Below, in pieces: positions 32,601 through 45,371 of a stretch of DNA of 64,000 nt. Both the position numbers and the translations under genes were made by a program. The notes under the pieces are model-generated. The model ran no database searches. It was not told the DNA's origin and saw only the letters and a list, made by a program, of their open reading frames with translations. Each line of letters opens with the position of its first letter. The stretch's first letter is position 1. Location: positions 5,892,108 through 5,956,107 of the forward strand of contig CM064434.1 of assembly GCA_032690845.1 (NCBI GenBank). The letters run 5' to 3'. Source of the DNA: Eleusine coracana subsp. coracana. Its lineage: Eukaryota; Streptophyta; Magnoliopsida; Poales; Poaceae.

Positions 32601-35600
32601 TCTAGCTGGCTCCCCTCCTCTCTGCTTGCTGCCATGGAAGCAGCCCAGGTGGAGCCGCGTCGTCCGGCCGCCTCGACGCTTGCCCGCCCAGGCCGAGCCG
32701 CTACGTCGCGCCGCCATGCCCCCCTCCTTCCCTCTGCCTTTCTGCTCGGTCCCTCCCTCAGCGATGCCTCTGAATTTTGGCCATCTTCCTCGGCTCCGTT
32801 TGCCACTCCACCTTCGATTACCGCCACCACAGTGAGCCCACCTCGAATCCCTTTGCCGGCCAACTCCTCTGTTCCAGGCGCACCGAACGCCAGGTTAATG
32901 CCTAGGATTTTTAATTAAGCTAAATAATCCATTGTTAGTATAAAAATACAAACAAACATATTTACTTCGGAGATAAATGCATAAAAATGTGTTCTGAACT
33001 CCTGGTAATTCTTACTATTTAGTAAAATACCATAACAGAGCAATACCATATAATTATTTGTGCATACATTTAAATGAGCAAAAAGAAATTGTTTTAACTT
33101 CAAAAATAAATACATAAAAACCTACTTGATGTAAAATTGTAAATAAGTACTTTTTGAGATCCTCTAAATATGTACTATTTTAATAAATTACTAAATCACA
33201 CCAAAATTACTTTTTTTATATATATACGTGTATTTCTGGAGGAAGAAGGGAAAATAAATCATAACTAATTATCAGAGCACTATTAAATGTCTGACTTTTG
33301 CATGCAAGCTTATTTCATCATATCCATGCATCTCACCTAGTGAAACCTCCAAATTCCAACTATTTTAATTATAATGAATATTTTGTGTACACCAATTAGT
33401 TTATTAGAAAACAATGGTACATATTCTTGCTATCATCTATGGTACATAAATCTCATGTTATGTCCCCTATGTCATATATTGTTCTCACTGGCATATATCT
33501 TTCAGCCCATATTAAACGAATTAGGAATGCACGTATGCTTAGAATAACTATATTAATTATATAATTATTAGCTTAAGCACTTAACCAATTAAATTGTTCT
33601 CGAACATTTAAAATGTCTATGAATTAATAATATTTGTCAATAGTGGAGCACTCAATTTAGTTTATTTAGCTGCTGATATTAAAGCATTGACATGATAGGT
33701 TAATGCATTGTAAATTATTACACTATGATTTGGTAAAAACTTATCTTTGCAATTAAAAGTTAATAAAGAAAATAGATGAATGTAGGTTTACTCACTTTAT
33801 CCTATCATGCTTAGCATTATCTTACCAAACGCATAGTCATCTCTTTTATTAAGTAATCGCATCCTCATGTTATCATGTTATATCCTCACGTGATTAGTTT
33901 GATCATGCCTGTTAACAAAAGATTTATCCAGAAATTAGGTTGCATCTTTTCTTTTATATCACGTTCATTAAACAAGATCATTCCAGTACTTTAGCGTTGC
34001 TAGTATCAATTATTTGTTTTATTGTGATGTCTTGCCCCTACACTATTTAAGTTGCTCGCATCATTGTCAGTTGCATTACAAAACTAATCTCTCATACAAA
34101 GAAATTGGAAATATGTTTAGTAAGATAATCTAACACTTTTAATGGTAACACTAAATATCTACTCATATGCATCATGTCATTGCATCAAGTTATTAAGGAA
34201 GTTTCATGAATTCCTCATAACCTTCTTGACTTGCATCGTGCATCATTTTACTAGGAAATGAGCCGATATCGAGGACGAGGAGATTGGTGTTGCAGAGATA
34301 GATGATGGATTGACTATGTTTTTGAGTGTGCTAACATTGCTCGGACCAAAGGCAAGCCCCGGTGCACTCCTATGTTTTCAAAGTTTTATTTTGTATCACG
34401 TGTATGTGTGTCATGATTGTGCATTACGTGTAGAAATTGATTGGAACCCTAGTTACATGCAGTAAAGAATAAATCCTATGGGTATAGGTCTACTTGGGCA
34501 GCCATTCGATAGATTTGCTATGCTTAATATCGAGTCATTGGTAGCAAAATCGAGTGGTATGGAGACTACTCGATGTAGGACGGTCTGGGACTTTATTACT
34601 TGTAACTCTCACATGATAATGATGGATCAATTTGAGACCAAATGGGGAAGTGCATGTGTAGGTTGAGGTGACAAGGTTGGACCTTGTTTGTCATAGCCCC
34701 GTTTGTGCCGATTAAGAACCCCCTTCGAGTGTGGCCCCGTTGAGCAAGTTTGAACAGTACCAAGTACATACCTTTATATGGGAACTAAGAAACTGATGTA
34801 ATTTGATTATCATATTGTTGGACAGCAACCCAACCTCTCTTCTGGTGATGAAGCGGGTTATGGTGGAATAGGGGTATATGTTGGAAGGGAGAGTGCATGG
34901 GCTACCCATGGATGGCTACCGACGGGAGCATCGCATAGGGTGACGTGTACTCAGGAGAGGTTGGCCCCGGACCAGCTCTATGGTGTCTCATGAAAGGTGG
35001 CCGTACGTGACTCCTCGTGAGTGTGCGTATGTCGTGTGCTTGGGTTTCTCCTGCAGGATGTAAATCGATTCGAGTCGCCGTCCCTCGCGGTTATTGAGTA
35101 CCACTTGTGATTGCCATTACATCGAAGTACAAAGTGAAATGATGATGATGATATTGTATTTCTATAAATTGTATGGCAACCATGTTTGTTATAGTATAGC
35201 TACATAATATTTATTTTATGTAAGAACCCTGTTAATTTGGCTAATATATAAAAATAAGGATCAATTACTAGTGCTGGTTTTTGCAATTATTCCAACAACC
35301 TTAGGTCAGCCCCCTGCATACTAGGTGTCGGCCTTAGCGTGCCATTTTGATGGGTAAGTCTTGCTGAGTATTAGTTGCTCAGGGCTTTGCTCTATGTGGT
35401 TTTGTGCAGGTGTTCTTCTTGATAATGAGGCATGCCTACGAGCTTGATGTGCTTCATGATAGGATGCTAACGTGAGATACAGTGCTTCCGCTATTTATGT
35501 TACTGAATTTTAAATTTGTTTACATATCCAAATCTGAACTCAAGTTGTAATAATTCAATTTTAACATTTTATAATAATCTTTTATGCTCATATGTGTGTA

Positions 35601-35683
35601 CTTTTGGACTCTTGCTTTGTCAAGATGTCACCCGATGTTCAATCCTTCGACTACCCCCTCATTCGTGGGGCGGGGATGTCACA
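29645..35683 (+). mobile_element. large TGTGACACCC...GATGTCACA LTR-like block (6.0 kb)
   Basis: The block begins TGTGACACCC and ends GGGGATGTCACA, and has the same module order as 8927-12269 read on the minus strand. It has two GC-rich modules (30070-30900 and 32420-32900) where the other copy has one, so it may be a composite of two partial copies or a longer variant. The conserved tail (about 34890-35683) includes CTCCTGCAGGATGTAAATC and GTCTTGCTGAGTATTAGTTG. No protein domain is visible. The flanking 5-mers (ACTAC and GGTTG) do not match, so either one end is a recombination product or the insertion is not simple. Confidence 0.6.
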
Positions 35684-36299
35684 GGTTGGTGCCTTCGGGT
35701 TGGTGGCACGGAAGGTTGGCGATGTTTAAATGCCAAGGGGCTGCGACCCCTGTCTTGTTGTCCAACATTTTGTATACCATGTCGTCTATAGCAGCCATTC
35801 GGGGACTGGTCCTACACTTGGCAAGGGTCCCCAAAGGGATGCATCATCTATATTTATTTCACGGGCAACTACTGCCCCATCCGAACAACTACGGTTCGAT
35901 GTCAGACAACTACGGTCCGATGCTCCGGAAGGATATGCCCGAAAAGCTGGGTGTGACACAAGCCCGATGCCGAACAACAACGGTTCAAAGCTTGCCAAGG
36001 ATGAGGCGCTTGCATGTAGAGTAGCATGTGGTAGGCAATTTTGTATTCCAGTACACTTTGGCATAATCCGAGTTATGCGTAAGCTTAGAGTTTATGTATA
36101 GAACAAGAGCCCGAGGGCAAGGAAATACATGGTTTGCCCGATGACATTAAATTTACAGGAGCCCGAGGGCAAAGGAATACATGGTTTTCCCGAAGGCATA
36201 AAATTTTCAAGAGCGCGAAGGCTTAAGACACTAAGGAGCCGGAAGCCTTTGTCGTAAGCAAGGCAGTTCATGGTAAGCGTTTCAATTCGCCTAGCATGT
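35684..36299. other. downstream region of the retroelement gene, with tandem repeat
   Basis: At about 36106-36245 a unit of about 52 bp with the core AGCCCGAGGGCAAGGAAATA is repeated twice, with a third diverged partial copy. The sequence up to 35684 shows no gene. Confidence 0.5.
36106..36245. repeat. tandem repeat, about 52-bp unit
   Basis: Two near-identical units sharing AGCCCGAGGGCAA and AATACATGGTTT, followed by a diverged part. The repeat lies downstream of the retroelement gene. Confidence 0.75.
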
Positions 36300-38279
36300 C
36301 TGACAGCTCTCGATGTTGCTCGGCCAAATCGTCAAGCGCAGCCCTCGACATTTGTATTCGGCGGTTGGTTCGCGTTATGCTTTGCCGGCGCTGCTCCAAG
36401 TCAGCAATAATCTGCAAGCGACCGAAGGATGTCTATGCGGCTTGCCAAAGAGCCTCAATGTCCATGACAGATGAGCTGCTAGATGAGGCATCATCCCGCG
36501 AAGGGCTTGGACTGCTGCTCGAGATCTCAATGGGCTCTACCTTCGGCGGTGGCGGCAGAATAAGGGGTTCATTTGCAATGAGGCCGCCCGCTCTTCGGGC
36601 GACACGAGCTACGCATCGTCGGAGTAGTTCCTCCGGGGATACACGCTGGCATGCTGCTTTAATTTGTTGATTGTCCTCGTCCACGGAGGATAGGAACTCT
36701 GCAAACCCCCCTTCGGGGTGTTCACATTTCCAACACCTCCACTGCAGGCCCCGGATCAAGTAATCGCCAGGGGCTTCCCCGACCCCCGGCACCTTGATAA
36801 ATACGGGAGTTATGTCCAGTATCATGGTGTTCGGCAGAATGGGTGATGCGTCTTCGGAAGGCATGCCCTGGAGAAAAAGAGAGTCATAAATTATATATGA
36901 AAAAGAAGAGGAAACAATAACTAATAGATAACTTGAATTCATTCAAAATAAACACCTATGTTACAAAGGCAGGGCTGTCAGAGCGCTAGACGCTTATGAT
37001 GGCAATACAACATTCTACTCCTAAGTACTAGCTAGCCGAAGAAGGCGTAGATTCTGGTGATAAGGCGAGTTCACACCTGGGTCTCCGGAAGTGCCGATAA
37101 AGGCTGCTTAGGGCCGTGTGGGTCGGCAGCAGCACCAGAGGCCAGGGCAGCAGTGCCGGAGGTGCGGACGGCGGCCTCTTTGGTTTCTTCGACTTCAGTA
37201 GTGGCGGGACGGCCCGAGTCACTAGGGGCTCCGGGGGCGGTTGTGTGGGCATCAGGCGTCATCGAGGTAGGCTCCCTCCATCTACCGGAAGCAGGAGTGT
37301 TATCCGTGGCATAGGTAGAAGCGGCTAGTCGAGTAGCCGCGTCCGGTGCAAGGGCTTCGGCAAGCTCGGTGCCGAAGGGCTGCCAGAAATCTCGACCCAA
37401 GATGTTGTCAATAGGGCCCAGCCGTTCCTGCAACTGGGTGTACTCTGCTATATTCCCCCGGTATCTGGATAGGAGTTGACGTGCTGCTTCACGGATGTTA
37501 GAGTGCTGAAGTGTGCCCAATGAATCCAAGGTAGCATAGGCCGTCGTCTAGCCTATTCGGACGTAGATGGTGCCATAGGCGCGAAGCCCGTCCTTGGCCT
37601 GGTCGAGCCCCTTGGCTAGCCAAGTAAGGCTTTTCATTCCTTTGCCCTTAGAATGCCCGGGCTCTCGGGATGCCAACCCCATTCCGGTGAAAAAGTGTCA
37701 CAGCTGCCCTATCTGACCGAAGAGGCCTCGGCTCATGGCTTCGGACCCCTCGATATAGACGCTAGCCTCCTCCAGAGCCTTTTTAAGCTTCTGATTGTTG
37801 TTGTGCAGCAACAAGTTGTCGGCCCCTATAGTCCGGTTGGCCTCGCATAGCTTCTGCAGTTCTTCGTTTGATTTTTTAACCTCTTCGGTCAGCGCCTCAG
37901 ATGCCTTCTTCAGGTCCGCTGTAGACGATTGGGCTTGAGCTTGGCTTTCAACTAGCTGCTTCTTCAGTTCCGACATGGCGTCCTCCGGAGATAGCTTGGC
38001 CTTGAGATGGCGGGATAGCAGTGCGGTCTGCGCAAAAGCACTCAGGGTTAGCGAGTTTGTTGCTGCATTTTAGATGGAGAAAACGACTTCAACAATACAT
38101 TATACCTGGGCGGTAAGGCGTGCCAAGTAGCCGATTGCCGTGGTTGCGTCAACACCCTCCAGCGCCTTCTCGCCATCGTAGAGGTCGAGCGTCCGGGAGG
38201 CGTACCCCAGGGCCGTTGAAGCTTCGGGGCGGCCGCTGAAATCTGCCACGTGCAGGTTTGCCCCGACGTCCTCCGGCTG
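36300..38279 (-). pseudogene. C-terminal half of a retroelement gene, separated by an LTR insertion
   Basis: Minus-strand coding pieces lie at 38279-38100, 37976-37698, 37529-37071 and 36942-36433. The piece at 37976-37698 is a strong coiled coil (EELQKLCEANRTIGADNLLL). The last piece is acidic and Ser-rich with SPEELLRRCVARVARRAGG and a run of Ser. They resemble the distal part of the grass proteins whose N-terminus is the 'putative gypsy-type transposon' domain, which is found at 44560-45300 on the same strand. The non-coding LTR element at 38280-43237 lies between the halves. Function in the element is unknown. Confidence 0.55.
38275..38279. repeat. left TSD (GGCTG)
   Basis: Repeated at 43238-43242. 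Confidence 0.9.
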
Positions 38280-38709
38280 TGTCGATGACCTGTACCCTGG
38301 ATACCTCACATAGAAGGAAAGTGGAGGTAGACTCCTACTAGGATAAGAACAGTAGACCGACTAGGACTCTGCCATGTAACCCTGTCCCCCCGGATATATA
38401 AGGAGGGACAGAGGTCCTCCTCAAGGGTTAAACTAAATTAGATAGATCCCACACGAGACATAGATTAGACACAACTAGACATCATCGTCTAGGTCTATCC
38501 TTCTTGTCTAGATCTTTAGATCTAGACATATTAATACAAATACCCACAGAATACATGATGTAGGGTAATTATCCTTTGAGAGGCCTGAACCTGTCTACAT
38601 CGGCGTCTTATGTTACCATCGTCTCTCGATCTCGCGCATACCCCTGTCCTACCTATAAATCCACATAGATGAACTACCCTATGTCTGATGCCGAGATTAA
38701 GTCTCAACA
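38280..38709 (+). repeat. 5' LTR (430 bp) of the non-coding element
   Basis: Aligns end to end with 42808-43237. Contains GGATATATAAGGAGGGACAG, a TATA-like core at about 38392-38401. Confidence 0.92.
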
Positions 38710-38724
38710 TTTGGCGTGCCAGGA
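38710..38724 (+). other. primer-binding site of the non-coding element
   Basis: TTTGGCGTGCCAGG directly follows the 5' LTR. The sister element at 45803 has TTGGCGCGCCAGGTA in the same place. Confidence 0.7.
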
Positions 38725-41700
38725 AGGGGAAGCGTGACGGTCAGCTCGTTGAAATTGGTGGTTTCAATCTACTACTTCAAGATTTTATTGTGAGCAGACC
38801 GGCGTTAAAGTGCACGAGTCGTCGCGTTTTCAAAAGATTTCTTCTTCAGGATCTAATCACGATCTGACCAAAGTTGAAGCGCTCGAGTAATCGCGTCTCT
38901 GTCAAAGCGATGCCCAGCAGAAACTGAACAAGGAGTCGGCGTGATTATGCACAATTGCTAGCCGATGCCATGGTATTTTTTGGAGTCGGCGACTTCATCT
39001 TTCAAGGCCAAAGGAGTCGGCGTATTTGATTTGACCTAGTCCGAGTCGACTACCTCAAGCCTTAACGGAAATGGGGCCTCACATGCCTCCCGAGGAAGCT
39101 CTTTCCTTTTCTTAATGTTATTTCCATATTTTATACTTTCTACTCTTGTTTTATACTAATGTATATCCTGATAAAACACATGAGACATGACTTGGTGCAA
39201 CAAGCTGGATCGTGTGGACAAGAGCAGCTCGCATTGCGTTCTGGAATCAGCATGTACAAGGCACCTCGTCGATGAACTTGTCAAAGCAAACCATGTGCTG
39301 CATACATGCATACCAGCGTTGTTGATATGGCTCCAAAGGAGATCAAATAACTCCAAACGGCATGGGCATACGACACTTGTGTATGGCAAGCCGCTCGGCA
39401 GCTCAGCTGGCGTTACTACGACTACAACTCGTAATCACGAGTCCATGCTACTCAAGATGTCGGTCAAGATCAGAGCTGGCGTCGATTCCGAGTTAATCAA
39501 GAAGCCGTCTTGGAGTCAAAAAACGGTCATGAGTTTGTCCGATTAGAGGCTGTGCATGCACCTTGCAGAAAAAAGAAAGGGAGTCTGTTCCATGCTGCGG
39601 GAGAAGCTGCCCACATCTACCTCCAGTCGGCCATGACCAATCAAGTTAGCTTACAACGTACCTGGGCATTAGCGATTCAGCAACTCGGCAACTAAGCAAC
39701 TTGAGGATTCCGCCACTCAGCAACATCATCGTGACACAGCGACTCAATGATACCGTCTACTACAACGATGCCTTCAATGAGAGCGACCGTCATCCAGCAA
39801 TATCACTGCGAACGACGCCTTCGACGACTGGGCCATCATCGCGACTCGACCACTCGGTGACTATATGGACACGCTCGGGGGCACGTCATCAACCTAACGA
39901 TTCTGGTCACTCGGCAACACCGTTTATTACGACGATGCCTCTGATGATATCGTCGCATTATGACGACACCTTCAACGAGGATGACCGCCACTCAATGACA
40001 TCGTCCACCACAACCACACCTCCAGCAACATCGCCGTGACTTGGCCACTGATCGACATTGTTGGCACTTGGCGATGCATGGTTCTTCGGTCGTTCAGTCG
40101 CTCGACATGAAGATCATACAACATGCTCGAGGGCTTTCGACGACGTCTTCGACGACTTAGTGCTTCGGTGTTACGGCGGACTTGGTCGCTCGGCAACATC
40201 GCTGCGACTTGGCTTCTCGGTCAGCTACTCAATGTCTCAATGCTCCGGCCACTCGATGACGTCTTCGATGACGTCTTTGATGACTCAGCGCATCGGCAAT
40301 CGCCACGACTCGGTCACTCGGTGACATTGCCTCGACTCAGTCACTCGGCGACATTGCTACATTACTCGGCGATGTTGTCGTGACTTGATGGTTCGACTGC
40401 TCGGTGGCCACATGGACATGCCCGGGGGCTACTCCGTCATTCACCTGGCCACTCAGCTACTCGATGACGCCTGCGATGACAAGGCGCTTCGGTCACTCGA
40501 CCACTCAGCCACCTGACCACACCTTTGACGACTCGATGTCTCGGTCAACTACTCCAAGCCTCGATGTACCGGTGACATGATGGCTTGACTTTGACATTCG
40601 ACCACTCGCCAACCATATCGGCACGCTCGGGGGCTCATCTTCAACTCGCCAAATTGCAAAGCTAAGTATCATTATTCTTTCTCGATTTATTTTTCGAGAT
40701 TTTGGACTCATGTCCTTCATACTATTTTTTCCCCATGGCCACTTATTTCTATTTTCTAAGCAGAAGGTCGTAGGTTTATTAGGAGTAAAGTTGGGCTTTT
40801 TAATTAGTGCTCTTTTTATGGCTTTATTCATCTTTTTATTACCTCGGTTCTATAATCCTTCGCATTAAACAATCGAGCCAGGGGGCTATTTGTGTATCTA
40901 TACACGTGTTCTCCCACTTTTTTATGAATCTAGTAGTACACATGTCGGTCAGTGACCTTTCAGCAGTGCATCAGTCCTAACATCATATGACCCATGTCGT
41001 CTGTTCTAGTTTCACCTTTTTTGGCTTCTGCCTCGACCGATACATTGCATTTTATTCGTGATTTGGTCTTATTTTTTGGTCTTACGCCGACTAGTGACTA
41101 AGTCATAAAACTTTTTTGCTATGCGACAGACTGCCACAACACTAAACCTAGAGCCAAAGTTGTGATAGGTCATGTGTTGATTGGTTCTGATTGCTATGCA
41201 AGAGTAAATTATGACCGATATTGTTGCGGCAGACCGAGCTCCGAGCTCTTTATTTTTGTCCTAAGTATCCTACGGTGAATCGATCCGGTTGCTAACGCGC
41301 AAATACGCTGCTATGCGCCAATCGGTCTACCTACAGGAGAAAAATGGATATACACCTGACTTTTCAGTCGACTGATTTGTTTGGCTTATAAAAATAAGTT
41401 TTCAAGCAAACAATGTTAATTATAACTAATTATCCTAATTTCCTTTATTGTCAGGAACATTTTTGATGGATAGGCGGATACACCACTCGATATAGAGTGA
41501 TTTCCTCGTCTTCATTGGTCGGTCATGCTAACATGGATTGTCTTCATCGGTTGGCTTACTGCTCTGACTACTTTTGTCGGTCGGCTACACCAGCTCTGAC
41601 TGCCGCCATCGGTCTGCCACATCATATCTGATCACCACCATCGGTCGGCCACATGTCAGACTGTCGGCTTCACTCGATCATCACGACTTTGAGTAATTCC

Positions 41701-42159
41701 TACTTTGTCAGCGGTCGGCAGCTACAACAATCTTGATTGGCTTCTTCACTCGACCTTATTGTCATGAGTTAAGTACTGCTGCCACTCAGACATGATATTC
41801 TGAGTTGAGCGCGACTGACACTCATAACGACGATTGTATCGGGGGTTTCTGTAAAGAGAAGCACTTTATATCAAATTTATGGTTGATGCTGTAATATATA
41901 AATATATGATTTGATGATCATATGACAGCGGCTTGATGGTCACTCTATCAAATGTGCTTCTTTGATGATAAGTGCATTATCAAATATGGTTGATGCCATA
42001 ATCATTCAAAGCATGATTTGATGATCATGTCGCTATGACTTGATGGTCATATACACAAAATATCGAGCATCACTCGACTGATTGAAGTCAGTCTATAATA
42101 GTGAAAATAAAGCTCAAATATATGAGTGATTACAATTCTTAAGGAAAAGTTACTTAGTC

Positions 42160-42545
42160 ATGATTGAAGTCATGGTAACTTAGTACTTGGCTATGATTGA
42201 TGTCATAAAGCCTCGTTCATTCGGTTGTGATTGAAGTCACCCGATTAGAACATAATCATTCGAGTGTGATCGAAGTCACCCGTTTGATTCATATATCACT
42301 CATAGGCCACTCGGCCAAAGACTATGTCATTTGGCTATGATTGATGTCATAAACTTACGTTCAAGTGGTTGTGATTGATGTCACCCGAATATATAATATA
42401 GCACTCGGCAATGATTGAAGTCATTGGTTTGAGTCATCAACCACTCAGCGGTGATTGAAGTCACTCGTTTGAATTATATATCACTCGGTAGTGATTGACG
42501 TCACTCTACTGAGTTATTTATCACTCGGAATTGATGATTTGAGTG
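42160..42545. repeat. degenerate tandem array with core TGATTGAAGTCACTCG
   Basis: About nine copies of a unit near 36-48 bp. Each contains a near-palindromic TGATTGAWGTCA followed by CCC or CTCG. It lies close to the 3' end of the non-coding retroelement interior. Confidence 0.75.
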
Positions 42546-42807
42546 ATTTTTCCTTAAAGAGAGCCAACACGACTATTCTTGATTTGGACTCTTGCATTAT
42601 TTGTAGTTTCCAAATGATACAAGAGTCGGAGGCTACACCTAATTAGGTGCACCTAATCGATGCACCAGTTGATTTCTTGAAGACATTTTTGGATCTTTGA
42701 GATTCTCACAAGCTCGCTGATACAAAGCTGAAGTATTCTATATGGCATAAATTAGTCGGGAAGCTACTGAAGACTATCATCAAGCTTGCAAGACTCTCGG
42801 GGGCTTC

Positions 42808-43237
42808 TGTTGATGACCTGTACCCGGGGTACCTCACATAGAAGGAAAGTGGAGGTAGACTCCTACTAGGATAAGAGCAGTAGACCGACTAGGACTCCGC
42901 CATGTAACCCTGTCCCCTCGGATATATAAGGAAGGGCAGGGGTCCTCCTCAAGGGATAAGCTGAATTAGATAGATCCCACACGGGACATAGATTAGACAC
43001 AACTAGACATCATCGTCTAGGTCTACCCTTCTTGTCTAGATCTTTAGATCTAGACATATCAATACAAATACCCACAGAACATAGGACATAGTGTTATTAT
43101 CCTTCGGGAGGCCCAAACCCGTCTACATCGGCGTCTTGTGTTACCATCGTCTCTCGATCTCGCACATACCCTTGTCCTACCTATAAATCCATATAGATGA
43201 ACTACCCTATGTCTAATGCCGAGATTAAGTCTCGACA
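42808..43237 (+). repeat. 3' LTR (430 bp) of the non-coding element
   Basis: Matches the 5' LTR with few differences; same length. Confidence 0.92.
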
Positions 43238-43242
43238 GGCTG
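43238..43242. repeat. right TSD (GGCTG)
   Basis: Identical to 38275-38279. Confidence 0.9.
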
Positions 43243-45300
43243 CACACCCGAAGGGAGCACACCCATGAAACCCTTGCTGCCGCCAGGTTTCCACGTTCGC
43301 ATTAAGGGCAGTTCCTCGAATGCCTCTTCCTCGTTGCTATTGATATCTTCGACCTGTTGGGCCCCCTCCTCCTCAAAGGCTTTGCTGCCCTCGGTCGAGC
43401 TGTCGCTCCCGCTGCTCGATGCGGAGCCTTTGCCTTTGGATTCCGACTTGGTGCGTGCACCGACGGCCGGCTCCTCGATCCTCTGCTGATCGAGGGAACC
43501 TTCGGCACCACCCTCGTGTTGCCCTGTTAAAATCAAGAAAGCATATTGTTACAATACTAAAACAAGTGTAGGGCCGTATAACGAGTTGTCAGTAGGATTG
43601 GAGCACCTGTGTAGATTGATGGACTGTCTGCGCCGAAATCCATCGTAGGCATCTGGATGTCGGGCGAGCGGGGCAGTGGTGACGCGGTGCCCCCCGAGCT
43701 CCCCTCGTTTCCTCTATCGAACCTATCCGGGATGACGCCTAGCAGCACGTCAAGGAGAGGTGCGCCTGCTGAGCTAGGAGTCGTGGTCGCCGGGGGTGTC
43801 CGGATTGGCGTGGCTGCGGTAGCCCCGCGGTTGGCTGTCATCTCACTGGGGGGTCGCCGGTGTCTGGGGGGTCTTATTGTTTGTCATCCGGAGGCGCCAC
43901 CGTTTAGCTTTCTCCGATGCAGGCGAGCGCACGGTCGAGGCTGTTTCAGAGCGCTTCTTTTTCTTCCTTTGGCTGGAAACATCCTCGTCCGGTTGCTTAC
44001 TTCCCCTCATGGTCCGGGATCGCTTCGTCCCCTGTTTTGACTGCCGCAACGGCAGCGCAGCAACCTTGGTGTCCCCCCTCCGAGCCGCACGCCTCTTGAT
44101 AACAACCAATATCTGCTTCCACGGCACAGCAGATGTGGCAATCTCCTCCACCTTCACCTCCTCCTCCTCCGCGTCTTCTTTTGCCTCGCCTCTGGGTTGT
44201 CGACCCTCGGAGTTATGCGGCTCGCGCGGCAGCAGCACTTCCTCCGCATTGTACAGCTGCACAATGTGGTTGGTTCGGCTTCGGCGCCCCATCTCCCCCA
44301 GCAATTGTCATTCCTTTTGGATTCAAGGGGCGAGGTAGTGGTTCGCCTGTTGCTCTATCTCGACAAAGTTGATCCTCGGTAGCAACTCCTGGGTGAACTG
44401 AAGGTCCCCGCTTACAGGGTCTTGGGTGATGAACCGCACGTGCCAGTTGGCCCAAAGGGGATCAATGCCCGCGGCGCAGAACTCCTCCACCAAGTTGCAC
44501 ATGCTCAGCCGTCCGGCGATTCGGGACAGTACTTGAATGCGGGTGGTCAGTGCACTGTTCTACGGGATCACGGGCTTCGGGAAGTACAAGATCTCCACGT
44601 TCTGGGTATGCAGGTTGCTTTCGAGGCCCACGTTGTAGTAAAACGAACCAGTGGAGATTTGTTTCCCCCAGTGCTGCCTTGATCCCTTCGCAGGCACGTC
44701 TCGCTCACGACACAGCCAGAGGGTGATGGATAGATAGTTAGAGACCATGCTGGGGTCCCCGGGATAAGGGTGTTCCCGTTGGGAGGCCAAGTGTGTAGCA
44801 GAGAACGCCCCGGCATGCGTCTCGATGCTTTCCATCCGAAAGGCCCACTCGAAGTAAGCCAACCGGGTGATGCTGTTCGGAAGGACCTGCTGTATCCCAA
44901 GCCCGAAGAGGGCCAAGACGTCTCCGACGAATTGGGAACAAGGAAAGCGGAGCCCTGCTTCGAAGAACCATTCAAAGACCACAATGACGCCGGGCCGAGG
45001 TTGGGGCATGGTTTCACCTTCCTTCGGCGCTGAAGCTCGAGACCTCTCGAACCATAGCTTCGGTTCGGCAGCCCATGTGTCCAGTTGCTCTTCGATGATG
45101 GAAGTTGGCCCCAGATATGCGCTTTTGGCCTTCTTGTCGTTTATGCGCTTTGGCTCAGAATCAGGCGTAGGCTTGGCTTTCCAAGGGCCCATTGGTTGCC
45201 TTGGGTCAGAATCAAGTGGTTTGAAGGTGTGATGCCGAGGAGCCTTCGGTACGAGCGAACTCGAGCTAAGTGGTGCGCGAGAAAGATATCGACAGCCCAT
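43243..45300 (-). pseudogene. retroelement gene with 'putative gypsy-type transposon' domain, N-terminal half
   Basis: ATG at 45300 opens a frame to 44560 with the domain known in Pfam as Transposase_28. Its best block reads VFEWFFEAGLRFPCSQFVGD, then a block with LPNSITRLAYFEWAFRMES. Downstream frames continue the protein after small breaks: a GRRSRTNHIVQLYNAEEVLL piece and an acidic then Lys/Arg-rich region (44304-43843), and an acidic Ser/Glu region (43536-43243). The gene runs into the inserted LTR element at 43237 and appears to resume at 38279. Such genes occur inside grass gypsy-like elements; their role is not known. Several frame changes make it a likely pseudogene. Confidence 0.7.
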
Positions 45301-45371
45301 TGTTAGGGTTTCGCAGGCGGGAGGAAGGTAGAAGTGAAAGTGGAGGAGAGAGGGGGGTGAATGCCTGGCCT

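Larger units (their letters stand above)
38280..43237 (+). mobile_element. non-coding (LARD-like) LTR retrotransposon
   Basis: Two 430-bp LTRs (38280-38709 and 42808-43237) begin TGTYGATGACCTGTACCC and end AAGTCTCRACA. GGCTG lies before (38275-38279) and after (43238-43242), so the insertion is intact. The 4.1-kb interior has no recognisable gag or pol. It begins with TTTGGCGTGCCAGG, which fits the tRNA primer site of a grass gypsy group, and ends in a purine tract with CTCGGGGGCTTC. The interior is rich in degenerate CACTCGGY motifs. Copies like this must move with enzymes of a related autonomous element. Its size and structure recall the rice Dasheng/RIRE2 system, but I cannot confirm identity. 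Confidence 0.93.

Noticed and set aside
32421..32918. 165-codon Ala/Pro-rich frame
   Set aside because: Second GC-rich module of the same block; composition explains the open frame.
39700..40660. Repeated CACTCGGY / GACTCGG motifs as a possible protein-coding repeat
   Set aside because: The motifs are irregularly spaced and frames are interrupted; they belong to the non-coding interior of the LTR element.
42160..42545. Regularly spaced repeats reminiscent of a CRISPR array
   Set aside because: Units are degenerate, spacers are not unique sequences of constant length, and the array is inside a plant LTR retrotransposon.
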